Source: Rhodococcus pseudokoreensis (GTDB lineage Bacteria > Actinomycetota > Actinomycetes > Mycobacteriales > Mycobacteriaceae). Taken from it: DNA of 64,000 nt. The stretch covers positions 7,998,001 to 8,062,000 of the forward strand of contig NZ_CP070619.1 of assembly GCF_017068395.1 (NCBI RefSeq), written 5' to 3'. The notes under the pieces were generated by a model. The model ran no database searches and had not been told where the DNA came from. It saw nothing but the letters and a program-made list of their open reading frames with translations. Within the stretch, counting starts at the first letter, position 1; every line of letters starts with the position of its first letter. The position numbers were made by a program, and so were the translations under genes. Positions 49,046-58,117 of the stretch are shown here, in pieces.

Positions 49046-49741
49046 ATGAGCGGCCCTTACGGACCGAACGACCCGAACGGGCAATGGGCCCAGGGACAGC
49101 AACCGGGCCAGGGTAATCCTGACCAGACCGGCGGGCAGTACGGCGCGCCGCAGTACGGTCAGCAGCCGCCCGCCCAGCCGTGGGGTCAGCAACCGGGTCA
49201 GCCCCAGCAACCCGGGCAGCCGCAGTGGGGTCAGCAGCCCCAGCAGCCCGGCCAGCCGCAATGGGGTCAGCAGCCGCAGCCCGGTCAGCTCGGACAGCCG
49301 GGCCCGGGGCAGTGGGGCCAGCAGCCTCAGCAGCCCGGGCAGCCGCAGTGGGGTCAGCAGCCGGGTCAGCCGCAGCAGTGGGGACAGGCCCCCGGTCAGC
49401 AGCAGTGGGGGCAGCCGCCGTCCTCGGGGAAGTCGAAGCTGCCGTTGATCATCGGCGGTGTGGTGGCGCTGCTCGTGATCGTGGGTATCGCGCTGGTACT
49501 GGCGTTCACGGTGTTCGGCACGGACACCCTCGATCAGAAGGCGGCGGAGGACGGTGTCGAGCGCATCGTCACCGATTCGTACGGCGCCGAGAACGTGTCC
49601 GGTGTCACCTGCCCCTCGGGTCAGGAAGTGAAGAAGGGCAACAGTTTCACGTGCAGCCTCACCGTGGACGGTGAGAAGAAGCAGGTCACTCTCACCTTCA
49701 CCGACGACAAGGGCACGTACGAGGTGAGCCGCCCGAGCTAG
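49046..49741 (+). CDS. DUF4333 membrane protein with WGQ repeat tail
   Basis: A 231-residue membrane protein. Residues 1-128 are a disordered Gln/Pro/Gly-rich tract with seven WGQ units. One membrane helix spans about 132-157 ([19 protein letters not shown]). The outer domain (about 160-231) is a DUF4333 fold with two cysteines ([17 protein letters not shown]) that could form a disulfide. Orientation would be tract inside, DUF4333 outside. GGGAGG precedes the ATG at 49046. The orthologous position after helY in mycobacteria holds a similar gene. Function unknown. Confidence 0.85.
   Translation: MSGPYGPNDPNGQWAQGQQPGQGNPDQTGGQYGAPQYGQQPPAQPWGQQPGQPQQPGQPQWGQQPQQPGQPQWGQQPQPGQLGQPGPGQWGQQPQQPGQPQWGQQPGQPQQWGQAPGQQQWGQPPSSGKSKLPLIIGGVVALLVIVGIALVLAFTVFGTDTLDQKAAEDGVERIVTDSYGAENVSGVTCPSGQEVKKGNSFTCSLTVDGEKKQVTLTFTDDKGTYEVSRPS
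49178..49420 (+). repeat. degenerate tandem repeat encoding WGQ units
   Basis: The DNA repeats a cagccgcagtggggtcag-like unit with a variable 27-45-base spacing, encoding [13 protein letters not shown] peptides seven times. It lies inside the DUF4333 gene and is prone to length change. Confidence 0.8.
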
Positions 49742-49772
49742 CCCATCGGCTCCCAGGCGGCCCACCCGGCCG

Positions 49773-50729
49773 TCACGGAACCCGTGCGGCGGCCACCTTT
49801 TTCATCGCCGCGGTGAGGCGTCCCACGGAGTTCTCGATTCCGAGTTCGTCCGCGAGCCTGCCGAGTCGGTCCGCGTCGACCGGTTCGGCGGGCAGCGTGT
49901 CTTCGCGGGACAGTTCGACGTCCGCGTCGCGCACCACCCGCACCACCGGCAGTGCCGCGTCGAGATAGTCGGCCGCGGCGGCGAACTTCGCGCGCGCACC
50001 CTTCGCCATGTCGGATTCCGGATCGACGGCCGCGGCCCGCAGTGCGTCGAGGGATCCGTATTGCATGATCAGGCTGGACGCGGTCTTTTCACCGATGCCC
50101 TTCACGCCCGGCAGCCCGTCGGACGAGTCGCCGCGCAGCAGCGCGAGTTCGGCGTAGGCCTCACCGGCCCGGTCGGCGGGCACCCCGTACTTGGCTGCCA
50201 CCTCTTCGGGCCCGAGCAACTCGGCCTTGGCGAGTCCGCGCACCACGTACAGCACCCGAACCTGCACCGGGTCGTCCGTGACGACCTGCAGGAGGTCGCG
50301 GTCGCCGGTGACGACGACGACCGGGTCGCGTGTCTCGGTGGCGGCGAGGGTGCCGAGAACGTCGTCGGCTTCGAGGCCTTCCGCGCCTGCCGTCGCGATT
50401 CCGGTGGCGGCCAGGACATCCAGGATCATCGGGACCTGTGGCGACAGGGTGTCGGGGACCTCTTCCTCCGCCCCGCCGGTGTCCTCGGCGACCCGGTGCG
50501 CCTTGTAGGTGGGTACCGCCTCGACGCGGAACGCGGGCCGCCAGTCCAGGTCGAGGCACACCGCGAGCCGGGACGGCTGGTGCTTGGTGATCAGTGCGGC
50601 CACCATGTCGGTGAATCCGCGCACTGCGTTGACGGATCGACCGTCGGGTGAGGTGATCGAGTCGGGTAGCGCGTAGTACGCGCGAAACCACAGGCTGGCA
50701 CCGTCGAGGAGAAGCAGAGGCCCTGTCAT
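49773..50729 (-). CDS. stand-alone 5'-3' exonuclease (FEN-like)
   Basis: A 318-residue protein equal to the N-terminal flap-nuclease domain of DNA polymerase I without the polymerase. Metal-site residues are in [41 protein letters not shown] and [21 protein letters not shown]; the last also holds the helix-three-turn DNA-binding motif. Start ATG at 50729 is chosen because CAGGAT (50742-50737) stands 7 nt before it; an ATG three codons upstream is possible. It would remove flaps or RNA primers in replication and repair. Confidence 0.88.
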   Translation of the reverse strand: MTGPLLLLDGASLWFRAYYALPDSITSPDGRSVNAVRGFTDMVAALITKHQPSRLAVCLDLDWRPAFRVEAVPTYKAHRVAEDTGGAEEEVPDTLSPQVPMILDVLAATGIATAGAEGLEADDVLGTLAATETRDPVVVVTGDRDLLQVVTDDPVQVRVLYVVRGLAKAELLGPEEVAAKYGVPADRAGEAYAELALLRGDSSDGLPGVKGIGEKTASSLIMQYGSLDALRAAAVDPESDMAKGARAKFAAAADYLDAALPVVRVVRDADVELSREDTLPAEPVDADRLGRLADELGIENSVGRLTAAMKKVAAARVP

Positions 50730-50736
50730 GACCCTC

Positions 50737-50765
50737 ATCCTGCCAAACCGGTTTAGCCTGAAGCC
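50737..50765. promoter_or_regulatory. overlapping divergent promoters, exonuclease / peptidase
   Basis: Reverse CAGGAT (50742-50737) and forward TAGCCT (50754-50759) are 11 bp apart. Each precedes a start codon by 6-7 nt. Polymerase bound to one would block the other. Confidence 0.4.
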
Positions 50766-51905
50766 ATGAGTTCCCTCGGCGCATCGACTTCACGTTTCCC
50801 GACGACCATCTATGCCGACCGGATCGCCCGCGCAGGCGCCCTGGCCCGCGATGCCGGACTCGACGGCCTCCTCATCACGCCCGGACCGGATCTGCGGTAT
50901 CTGCTGGGTTCGCGCGCGGAGTCGTTCGAACGGCTCACCTGCCTGGTGATTCCGGCGAACGGCGACACGGCGTCCGTGGTCGTGCCGCGGCTCGAACTGG
51001 CCGCGCTCACCGAATCCGCCACGTCCGAACTGGGTCTGACGGTCCGCGACTGGGTGGACGGGGTGGACCCGTACGCACTGGTGTCGGGTCTGCTGCCGTC
51101 CCCTGCGCGGACCGCCGTGACGGATGCGATGCCGGCGCTGCACCTTATTCCGCTGTCGGAGGCGCTCGGGGCGCTGCCGGTCCTGGCCACCGACGTGTTG
51201 CGGGAGCTGCGGATGGTCAAGGACGACGCGGAGATCGACGCGCTGCGCCGGGCCGGTCAGGCCATCGACCGGGTCCACGCCCGGATGGGGGAGTTCCTGA
51301 AGGTCGGCCGTACCGAGGCCGAGGTGGCGGCGGACATCACCGCGGCGATCCTCGACGAGGGGCACACCGAGGCGGCGTTCGTCATCGTCGGCTCGGGACC
51401 GCACGGCGCCGACCCGCACCACGAGGTGTCCGAGCGGGTCGTCGAGTCGGGTGACGTGGTGGTCATCGACATCGGCGGACCCGTCGAACCCGGGTACAAC
51501 TCCGACTCCACCCGCACCTACAGCATGGGTGAGCCCGATCCGGGTGTGGCGAAGAAGTTCGCGGTGCTCGAGGAGGCGCAGGCGGCGGCGGTCGCCCTGG
51601 TGCGTCCCGGCGTCACCGCCGAGGCGGTCGACGCGGCCGCCAGGGACCTGCTGGCCGCGCAGGGGCTCGCCGACGTGTTCGTGCACCGGACCGGGCACGG
51701 AATCGGTCTGTCGGTGCACGAGGAGCCGTACATCGTGTCGGGTAACGCGATCGAACTGACCGAGGGGATGGCCTTCAGCGTGGAGCCGGGAATCTACTTC
51801 CGCGGGGAGTGGGGTGCCCGCATCGAGGACATCGTCATCGTGACCGCGGACGGCTGTGAGCCGGTCAACACCCGGCCGCACGGGCTGACGGTTCTCCCGG
51901 GCTGA
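50766..51905 (+). CDS. M24 family Xaa-Pro peptidase
   Basis: A 379-residue metallopeptidase that removes N-terminal or dipeptide-linked proline. The N-terminal creatinase-like domain (about residues 15-140) precedes a pita-bread domain with the five metal ligands: the two Asp in [19 protein letters not shown], His in [16 protein letters not shown], Glu in FSVEPGIYF and Glu in RIEDIVIVT. There is no signal peptide. ATG at 50766 is 6 nt after TAGCCT, a leaderless layout. Mycobacterial PepE occupies the same position. Confidence 0.9.
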   Translation: MSSLGASTSRFPTTIYADRIARAGALARDAGLDGLLITPGPDLRYLLGSRAESFERLTCLVIPANGDTASVVVPRLELAALTESATSELGLTVRDWVDGVDPYALVSGLLPSPARTAVTDAMPALHLIPLSEALGALPVLATDVLRELRMVKDDAEIDALRRAGQAIDRVHARMGEFLKVGRTEAEVAADITAAILDEGHTEAAFVIVGSGPHGADPHHEVSERVVESGDVVVIDIGGPVEPGYNSDSTRTYSMGEPDPGVAKKFAVLEEAQAAAVALVRPGVTAEAVDAAARDLLAAQGLADVFVHRTGHGIGLSVHEEPYIVSGNAIELTEGMAFSVEPGIYFRGEWGARIEDIVIVTADGCEPVNTRPHGLTVLPG

Positions 51906-52033
51906 GTGCGCCGCGGGGAGCGGGAGTGTGCGGGGCGGTGCGGCGCGGGTAGTAACATCTCCCATTTGTTCACGACCGCACTCGCCGCTGCACGTTCGCG
52001 GAGAGTCGGGATCACAGATCAACCGAAGGTGTC

Positions 52034-52792
52034 ATGGAAAGCGTCGCCCCGAAGGTAACCGTCGTCGTCCCGACCTACAACGAACGCGACAACCTGCCCA
52101 AGATCGTCGAGCTTCTCGCGGCGTTGGCCATCCCGAACCTGCACGTGCTGGTCGTCGACGACAACTCGCCGGACGGCACCGGTGAGGTCGCCGACACGCT
52201 CGCGCAGAGCGGTCCGATCCCGGTCGGTGTGCTGCACCGGACCGTGAAGGACGGCCTCGGGCGGGCCTACGTCGCCGGCATGTCGCGGGCGCTGTCCGAG
52301 GGCGCGGACATCGTGATCCAGATGGACGCGGACCTGTCGCACCCCACCGAGGCCATCCCGCGGATGGTGGAGACGCTGACGACGACGGATGCGGCCGTCG
52401 TGCTCGGCTCCCGCTACGTGGCGGGCGGCGCGGTCGCCAGCGACTGGCCGTGGCACCGCAAGGCGCTGTCGGCGTGGGCGAATTTCTACGTCAACGCGAT
52501 CCTGCGGTTGCGGGTCAAGGACGCCACCGCCGGGTTCAAGGCGTGGCACGCGGACACGCTGCGGGCCATCGACGTCGAGGGTGTGCAGAGCAACGGGTAC
52601 GCATTCCAGGTGGAGATGAACTACCGGGTGGTGCAACGCGGCATGACGATCGCCGAGGTCCCGATCCGGTTCGAGGAACGCACCGACGGCGTGTCCAAGA
52701 TGAGCCTCGCGGTGCAGCTCGAGTCGGCGCGGGTCCCGTGGAAGCTGCGGTTCAGTCGTGACGCAGCGCAGCCGAGCCGAGTACGCGGCTGA
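52034..52792 (+). CDS. ppm1: polyprenol-phosphate mannose synthase
   Basis: Transfers mannose from GDP-mannose to polyprenol phosphate, the donor for lipoarabinomannan and protein O-mannosylation. The 252-residue GT2 enzyme has [34 protein letters not shown], the metal-binding DAD in [10 protein letters not shown] and GSRYVAGG. Only the catalytic domain is present; the N-acyltransferase domain fused to it in Mycobacterium tuberculosis is absent. The 3' end overlaps the convergent reductase gene by 41 bases (52752-52792). The 128-base gap upstream holds no gene. Confidence 0.9.
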   Translation: MESVAPKVTVVVPTYNERDNLPKIVELLAALAIPNLHVLVVDDNSPDGTGEVADTLAQSGPIPVGVLHRTVKDGLGRAYVAGMSRALSEGADIVIQMDADLSHPTEAIPRMVETLTTTDAAVVLGSRYVAGGAVASDWPWHRKALSAWANFYVNAILRLRVKDATAGFKAWHADTLRAIDVEGVQSNGYAFQVEMNYRVVQRGMTIAEVPIRFEERTDGVSKMSLAVQLESARVPWKLRFSRDAAQPSRVRG

Positions 52793-53165
52793 CGGCGATC
52801 TCCACGACCACCCGTGTCGGGTTCACCCGGGGCTGGCGGTACCGCGCGGCGTAGCGGGCCACGGCGTCGGCGACGGATTCGGGGTCGGTGAGGACCCGGG
52901 CGGGGCCTTCTAGGGTCATCCAGCGCGGTCCGTCCACCTGGCTGACCGCGCCGTACCCTCCGCGTTCGGCGTTGAGGGCCTTCTGCGAGGAGCCGTTGGT
53001 GATGACCCGTGCCAGCCCGTGCTCCTGATCCCAGGTGAACCCGACGGCGACGACGTGCGGGGTGCCGTTCTTGCGGAGCGTGGTGAGCGTCCCGAGGTGG
53101 TATTCGCCGAGGAAGGCGAGTGCCGCGTCGGGCAGCCGGATCGGGGTGGAGGGGGTGCGGTCCAT
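52752..53165 (-). CDS. F420-dependent biliverdin-reductase-like PPOX protein
   Basis: A 137-residue split-barrel (pyridoxamine-phosphate-oxidase-like) protein. [42 protein letters not shown] and [11 protein letters not shown] follow the pattern of Mycobacterium tuberculosis Rv2074, an F420-dependent biliverdin reductase. The neighbouring genes are also the same as beside Rv2074 (a short-chain dehydrogenase and cobLMK). ATG at 53165 is 6 nt after TACCGT (53177-53172). A longer open frame upstream is rejected for that reason. Confidence 0.83.
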   Translation of the reverse strand: MDRTPSTPIRLPDAALAFLGEYHLGTLTTLRKNGTPHVVAVGFTWDQEHGLARVITNGSSQKALNAERGGYGAVSQVDGPRWMTLEGPARVLTDPESVADAVARYAARYRQPRVNPTRVVVEIAVSRVLGSAALRHD

Positions 53166-53171
53166 CCCCCG

Positions 53172-53195
53172 ACGGTAATCCAGGACACTGGACGG
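53172..53195. promoter_or_regulatory. back-to-back leaderless promoters, reductase / SDR
   Basis: Reverse TACCGT (53177-53172) and forward GACACT (53184-53189) are separated by 6 bp, each 6 nt from its start codon. The whole intergenic space is 30 bp, so both core promoters occupy the same DNA. Confidence 0.4.
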
Positions 53196-53969
53196 GTGAG
53201 CCTGGGATCGAAGAAGAACAGCGGAAAGCCCGACGACGGGGTGGTACTCCTGCTCGGTGGTCGCAGCGAGATCGGCCTCGAGATCGCCTCCCGGCTCGCG
53301 CCCGGCCGCAGAATCGTTCTCGCCGCCCGCCGCAGCACCGAACTCGCCGCCGAGCGGCAGGCGCTGCTCGATGCGGGCGCGTCCGCGGTGGACTGCGTGG
53401 AGTTCGACGCCGACGACCTCGACAGCCACGAGAAGCTGCTGAGGTCCGTCGTCGACGCGCACGGTCCGCTGTCGGTGGCGGTGCTGGCATTCGGCATTCT
53501 GGGCGACCAGGCGCGCGCCGAGCGGGACGCACGGCACGCCGTCGCCGTGGTCCACACCGACTACGTCGCGCAGGTCTCTGTGCTCACCCACCTCGCCACC
53601 CTGCTCCGGGAGCAGCGGTCGGGACGGATAGTGGTGTTCTCGTCCGTCGCGGGGGTGCGGGTGCGCCGCGCCAACTACGTCTACGGGTCGGCCAAGGCCG
53701 GCCTGGACGGGTTCGCCTCAGGTCTGGGTGACGCCCTCCACGGCAGTGGTGTGTCCCTGCTGCTCGTGCGATCCGGCTTCGTGATCGGCCGGATGACCGA
53801 GGGAATGTCGCCCGCGCCGATGTCGAGCACGCCCGGGCAGGTCGCGGACGCGGTCGTGCGGGGCCTGCGCCGCGGCGCAGGCCGAGTGTGGGTGCCGGGA
53901 CGGTTGCGACCGGTGTTCTTCGTCATGCGACTGCTGCCGCAGGCGATCTGGCGCCGGATGCCGCGATGA
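53196..53969 (+). CDS. DprE2-like short-chain dehydrogenase
   Basis: A 257-residue NAD(P)-dependent reductase. The cofactor motif is [14 protein letters not shown], and YGSAKAG contains the catalytic Tyr and Lys. [24 protein letters not shown] and [20 protein letters not shown] closely resemble DprE2, the reductase that makes decaprenyl-phosphoryl-arabinose. It is not next to dprE1, and an equivalent gene (Rv2073c) precedes cobL in Mycobacterium tuberculosis, so it is a paralogue with an unknown substrate. Its stop overlaps cobL (ATGA), giving coupled translation. Confidence 0.85.
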   Translation: MSLGSKKNSGKPDDGVVLLLGGRSEIGLEIASRLAPGRRIVLAARRSTELAAERQALLDAGASAVDCVEFDADDLDSHEKLLRSVVDAHGPLSVAVLAFGILGDQARAERDARHAVAVVHTDYVAQVSVLTHLATLLREQRSGRIVVFSSVAGVRVRRANYVYGSAKAGLDGFASGLGDALHGSGVSLLLVRSGFVIGRMTEGMSPAPMSSTPGQVADAVVRGLRRGAGRVWVPGRLRPVFFVMRLLPQAIWRRMPR

Positions 53970-55201
53970 CCGACCCGATCGTCGTCGTCGGTATCGGTGC
54001 CGACGGATGGGACGGTCTGTCGCCGTCCGCGCGACGCGAGATCGAGGCCGCCGACGTCGTGATGGGTTCGGGGCGCCAACTCGCGCTGATTCCGGAGTCG
54101 CCGGCGGTGCGGGTTGCCTGGCCGTCGCCGCTGGTTCCGGCGCTGCCCGGCCTGTTCGAGCAGCATCACGGCCGGCGGGTCTGCGTGCTGGCCAGCGGAG
54201 ACCCGATGTTCCACGGCATCGGTGTCACCCTCGTCGACCTTCTCGGCGCGGACCGGGTGCGGGTGATCCCGCACCCGTCGTCCGCCACCCTGGCCTGCGC
54301 CCGCCTGGGCTGGGCGGCGCACGACACACCGGTGGTCAGTCTCGTGAACCGGCCCGTGGACACGCTCGTGCCGGCACTCGGCGATCGGACGCGACTGCTG
54401 GTGCTGAGCCGCGACGAGCACACCCCCGCGGCCGTGGCCGAACTCCTGACGGGACGGGGGTTCGGACCGTCGCGCCTCACCGTGCTCGGCGAACTGGGCG
54501 GGCCCGACGAGTCGAGGCTCGACGGAACGGCGTCGGCGTGGTCGCACGAGCCGGGGCCCCGGCTGAACGTGATCGCGATCGACTGCCGCGCCGAGTCCGG
54601 CGCCCTCCGGCTGACCCGGCTGCCGGGACTGCCGGATGCCGCGTTCACCGGTGACGGGCAGATGACCAAACACGAGATCCGCGCCCTGACGCTGTGCGCC
54701 CTCGCACCCGCGGCGGAAGAGGTGCTGTGGGACGTGGGAGGCGGATCGGGCACGATCGCGATCGAATGGATGCGCACCAACCCTCTTTGCCGGGCAGTGA
54801 CTTTCGAGCGCAGCGCGGCACGCGTCGACCAGATCACGTCGAACGCCGCAGCGCTCGGGGTGCCGTCCCTCGCGGTGTTCGGCGACGCACCCGCGGCCTT
54901 CGGGGACGTGCCCGCCGACCTGTCCGCTCCGGACGCGATCTTCGTCGGCGGTGGCGTCACCCAGGACGGTCTGCTGGACGAGTGCTGGTCCCGGCTCCGG
55001 GTCGGTGGCCGGATGGTAGCCAACGCGGTGACGGCGGAATCGGAAGCGCTGCTGCTGCAGTGGTTCTCGCACTGCGGCGGGCAGCTCCGCAAATTTCAGG
55101 TGTATCGGGGGGAGCCGCTCGGTGGGTTCACCGCGTGGCGGCCGCAACTGCCGGTGGCGCAGTGGTCGGTGACGAAGCAGTCGAAAGGTGTTGTGGCATG
55201 A
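53966..55201 (+). CDS. cobL: precorrin-6Y C5,15-methyltransferase (decarboxylating)
   Basis: CobL adds methyls at C5 and C15 and removes the acetate carboxyl at ring C in aerobic cobalamin synthesis. The 411-residue protein is the CbiE-CbiT fusion. The N-terminal CbiE domain (about 1-200) contains VGIGADGWDGLS and LASGDPMFHGIG. The C-terminal CbiT domain (about 220-411) contains VLWDVGGGSGTIAIEWM. ATG at 53966 overlaps the SDR stop, and the cobL stop overlaps cobM (ATGA). Confidence 0.94.
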   Translation: MTDPIVVVGIGADGWDGLSPSARREIEAADVVMGSGRQLALIPESPAVRVAWPSPLVPALPGLFEQHHGRRVCVLASGDPMFHGIGVTLVDLLGADRVRVIPHPSSATLACARLGWAAHDTPVVSLVNRPVDTLVPALGDRTRLLVLSRDEHTPAAVAELLTGRGFGPSRLTVLGELGGPDESRLDGTASAWSHEPGPRLNVIAIDCRAESGALRLTRLPGLPDAAFTGDGQMTKHEIRALTLCALAPAAEEVLWDVGGGSGTIAIEWMRTNPLCRAVTFERSAARVDQITSNAAALGVPSLAVFGDAPAAFGDVPADLSAPDAIFVGGGVTQDGLLDECWSRLRVGGRMVANAVTAESEALLLQWFSHCGGQLRKFQVYRGEPLGGFTAWRPQLPVAQWSVTKQSKGVVA

Positions 55202-55947
55202 CGGTGTACTTCATCGGAGCCGGTCCCGGTGCGGCCGACCTGGTCACGGTCCGCGCGCAGCGGATCATCGCGGCCAGCCCGGTCTGCCTGTACGCGGGCA
55301 GCCTCGTCCCGCAGGAACTGCTGGCGGAATGCCCCGAGGGGGCGCGGGTGATCGACACGGCGCGTCTGAGTCTCGACGAGATCGTTGCTCTGCTGATCGA
55401 GGCGGATGCCGCCGGTCAGGACGTCGCCCGACTGCATTCGGGTGACCCGTCGATCTTCAGCGCCGTCGCCGAACAGGTCCGCCGGCTCGAATCCGCCGGG
55501 GTCGCATACACGGTGGTGCCCGGAGTGCCCGCGTTCACCGCGGCGGCGGCGTCGCTGGGGCGGGAACTGACCGTTCCCGGTGTGTCGCAGTCGATCGTGC
55601 TGACCCGCGTGTCCACGCTGTCCACCGCGATGCCGGAAGGTGAGGACCTGCGTTCCCTCGGCCGCAGCGGCGCCACGATGGTGGTGCACCTGGGGGCGCA
55701 CCGGATCGATCAGATCGTCCTGGAACTCACCGAGAACTACGGCCGCGACTGTCCCGCCGCTGTCGTCGCGTTCGCGTCGCGCCCCGACGAGATCGTGCTG
55801 CGCGGCACCCTGGCCACCATCGCCGATCAGGTGAAGGCAGCGGGCGTCACGAAGACCGCCGTGGTGATCGTCGGTAAAGTGCTTGCTGCCGAGGGGTTTC
55901 CGGACAGTTACCTATATTCTGCCGCCCGCGAGCGCACCACCCACTGA
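55198..55947 (+). CDS. cobM: precorrin-4 C11-methyltransferase
   Basis: CobM methylates C11 of precorrin-4 with SAM, upstream of the CobK and CobL steps. The 249-residue protein shows the tetrapyrrole-methyltransferase pattern: YFIGAGPGAADLVTVRA near the N-terminus, ARLHSGDPSIFSAVAEQ and VVPGVPAFTAAAASLGREL. It is followed two bases later by cobK. Confidence 0.94.
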   Translation: MTVYFIGAGPGAADLVTVRAQRIIAASPVCLYAGSLVPQELLAECPEGARVIDTARLSLDEIVALLIEADAAGQDVARLHSGDPSIFSAVAEQVRRLESAGVAYTVVPGVPAFTAAAASLGRELTVPGVSQSIVLTRVSTLSTAMPEGEDLRSLGRSGATMVVHLGAHRIDQIVLELTENYGRDCPAAVVAFASRPDEIVLRGTLATIADQVKAAGVTKTAVVIVGKVLAAEGFPDSYLYSAARERTTH

Positions 55948-55949
55948 GC

Positions 55950-56693
55950 GTGGCGCGGATCCTGATCCTCGGCGGCACCGGGGAGGCCCGAGCGCTCGCG
56001 GCGGCACTCGCGGACGTTCCGGGCGTCGAGGCCGTGTCCTCCCTCGCCGGCCGGGTCCGTGACCCGCGCCTGCCCGTGGGTGACGTGCGGATCGGCGGTT
56101 TCGGGGGAGCGGACGGACTCGCGGAGTGGTTGCGCGTGCACCCCGTCGACGCGATCGTGGACGCGACGCACCCGTTCGCGGCGCAGATCACGAGCAACGC
56201 CGCCGACGCCGCGCACCGCCGCGGCATCCCACTGATGGTTCTCCGGCGCCCCGAGTGGTCGCCGCGCCCGGGCGAAGACTGGCACGGCGCCGCAGGCCTG
56301 GCCGACGCCGCCGCACTGCTGCCCGATCTGGGAACGAGGGTCTTCCTCACCATCGGCAGGCAGGGCGTCGACGCGTTCGCGGACCTGCACGCGCTGTGGT
56401 TTCTGATCCGCGCGATCGATCCGCCCGACGTGGCGATGCCGCCGAACTCGACCCTGCTCCTCGCGCGCGGGCCGTTCGCGGTCGCCGACGAGACCGCACT
56501 GATGCGTGAGCACCGCATCGACGTCCTCGTCACCAAGAACAGCGGCGGCGGTCAGACCGACGCGAAACTCGACGCCGCACGCGCGCTGGGCGTCCCGGTA
56601 CTGATGATTCGCCGTCCGCTGTTGCCGCCTGCGACGGAAACGGTCGGCGACGTCGCGGGGGCCGTCGCCTGGATCGGCGCCCTCACGCGCTGA
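55950..56693 (+). CDS. cobK: precorrin-6A reductase
   Basis: CobK uses NADPH to reduce precorrin-6A to precorrin-6B, the substrate of CobL. The 247-residue protein begins with ILILGGTGEARALAAAL. VDATHPFAAQITSNA and LVTKNSGGGQTDAKLDAAR are the family's substrate-binding segments. GTG at 55950 follows the cobM stop by two bases. The group ends here, convergent with the cupin gene 16 bp away. Confidence 0.93.
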   Translation: MARILILGGTGEARALAAALADVPGVEAVSSLAGRVRDPRLPVGDVRIGGFGGADGLAEWLRVHPVDAIVDATHPFAAQITSNAADAAHRRGIPLMVLRRPEWSPRPGEDWHGAAGLADAAALLPDLGTRVFLTIGRQGVDAFADLHALWFLIRAIDPPDVAMPPNSTLLLARGPFAVADETALMREHRIDVLVTKNSGGGQTDAKLDAARALGVPVLMIRRPLLPPATETVGDVAGAVAWIGALTR

Positions 56694-56709
56694 CGACCCG
56701 GCCCGCCCG

Positions 56710-57147
56710 TCAGCAGGCCGGCGCCGGTGCGTCCTCGGACAGGGGCTTGCCCTCCGGTTCGGTGTAGAACGCGAGCAGGACCAGCGGTTCCGTTCCCAGA
56801 TTGGAACCCTCGTGGACGTGATCGCTGCCGTGGTCCTCGGTGATCGCCTGACCGGCGGTGGTCACCGCGGTCGCGCAGTCCTGCAGCGTGCGGGTCAACA
56901 CACCCGATTCGACGACGGCGTACACCGGGCCGTCGTGGTAGTGCCACCCCGTCGTGCCGCCGGGGGCGATCTCGATGCGCCGCAGCGTCAGATCCGTGCC
57001 CGCCGAACTGCCCGCGACCGCCGGCACCGTCGTCTCGAACAGAATCTGTGCGGTCACCCCCGAAGACGGCGTGGCCTGGGCGGGGGAGGCGGACAGCGCC
57101 GCGGCGATGGCACAGGACAAGACGACCACACTCGATCTGAGGAGCAT
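56710..57147 (-). CDS. secreted cupin-domain protein
   Basis: A 145-residue exported protein. The signal peptide runs over MLLRSSVVVLSCAIAAALSA with a likely signal-peptidase I cut after ASPAQA. The mature part is a single cupin barrel: APGGTTGWHYHDGPVYAVVESG carries the His residues of motif 1, and DHVHEGSNLGTEPLVLL those of motif 2, so it may bind a metal. AGAGG about 10 bases upstream of the ATG at 57147 selects this start over a longer frame. Function unknown. Confidence 0.83.
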   Translation of the reverse strand: MLLRSSVVVLSCAIAAALSASPAQATPSSGVTAQILFETTVPAVAGSSAGTDLTLRRIEIAPGGTTGWHYHDGPVYAVVESGVLTRTLQDCATAVTTAGQAITEDHGSDHVHEGSNLGTEPLVLLAFYTEPEGKPLSEDAPAPAC

Positions 57148-57322
57148 CGTGACGACCTCTCGACGCGCTGGCCCTGCACACTGCGCGCAGACGTCCAGTG
57201 GGAGTGCATTACGGCGTGTCCAGGGTAGGGCCACGGACCGTGCGTCCGAGGGGGTATCCGCGAAATCCGATCGCCGTGCAGACTATGTCTGAGATACTCC
57301 GGAGCGGAACGGCGGGACGAGG

Positions 57323-58063
57323 ATGACGATCGAGCAGTTGCTGACCACGCATTTTCCGGATGATCCCGTGATGGACGCGGCGTTTGCCTCGGCGCTGCTG
57401 CGGCGCACGGGGCGAGATCCGAATGCGTCTGCGCTGGTGCGGATCTACAGTCCCACACGGACGTTGTCGTTCGGACGGTTGGACGCTGTTCGACCGCAGT
57501 TTCCGGCCGCGGCAGAGGCGGCGCGGCACCACGGGTTCACCCCGCTCGTCCGGGGCGCAGGCGGCCGGGCGGCGGCATACCACGAGCAGACTCTCGTCGT
57601 GGAGATCTTCTCCCCGGACACGGAGGGCATCGTCGGGGCCCGGCCACGCTTCCAGCGCCTCACCCCGAGGGTCGTCGCCGTGCTCAGGACGCTCGGCGTC
57701 GATGCTCGCATCGGACCGGTGCCCGGCGAGTACTGCCCCGGTGATTGGACGGTGAACGGCGCGGGCCGCGTCAAGTTAGCCGGGACCGCGCAGCGAATAG
57801 TCGCCGGCGCGTGGCTCTTCGGCTTCGAACTCGTGGTGTCCGATTCGGATCCCGTGCGGGCGGTGCTCGCCGATGTCAACGCTGCCCTCGAGTTGGAGTT
57901 CGACCCCGCCACGGCGGCGTCCCTCACGGACCTGAACCCGGCCGTCACCCTCGACCAGGTCCGGGACGCGATCCTCGCCGAGTTCGGCGCGGTCCACGAA
58001 CTGACCGCAGACCCCGACCTTCTCGAAGAGGCCGCGAACCTGCGCGACGCCCACGTGGCGTGA
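57323..58063 (+). CDS. lipoate--protein ligase family protein
   Basis: A 246-residue member of the biotin/lipoyl ligase (BPL_LplA_LipB) family. LVRGAGGRAAAYHEQTLVVEI corresponds to the RxGGG ligand-binding loop, here changed to RGAGG, and NGAGRVKLAGTAQRIVAGAWL contains the catalytic-type Lys. Likely activities are lipoyl or octanoyl transfer to an acceptor domain, but the altered glycine loop leaves the substrate uncertain. GGGACGAGG precedes the ATG. No lipoyl-domain gene is adjacent. Confidence 0.78.
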   Translation: MTIEQLLTTHFPDDPVMDAAFASALLRRTGRDPNASALVRIYSPTRTLSFGRLDAVRPQFPAAAEAARHHGFTPLVRGAGGRAAAYHEQTLVVEIFSPDTEGIVGARPRFQRLTPRVVAVLRTLGVDARIGPVPGEYCPGDWTVNGAGRVKLAGTAQRIVAGAWLFGFELVVSDSDPVRAVLADVNAALELEFDPATAASLTDLNPAVTLDQVRDAILAEFGAVHELTADPDLLEEAANLRDAHVA

Positions 58064-58117
58064 GGTGCCCCGGCCATCGGGCCGCCTGGTGTTCGTGCTG
58101 ACCCCGCGGCGGCACTT

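Noticed and set aside
49178..49420. Possible CRISPR array or minisatellite
   Set aside because: The repeats are in frame within a coding gene and lack regular spacers; they encode WGQ units.
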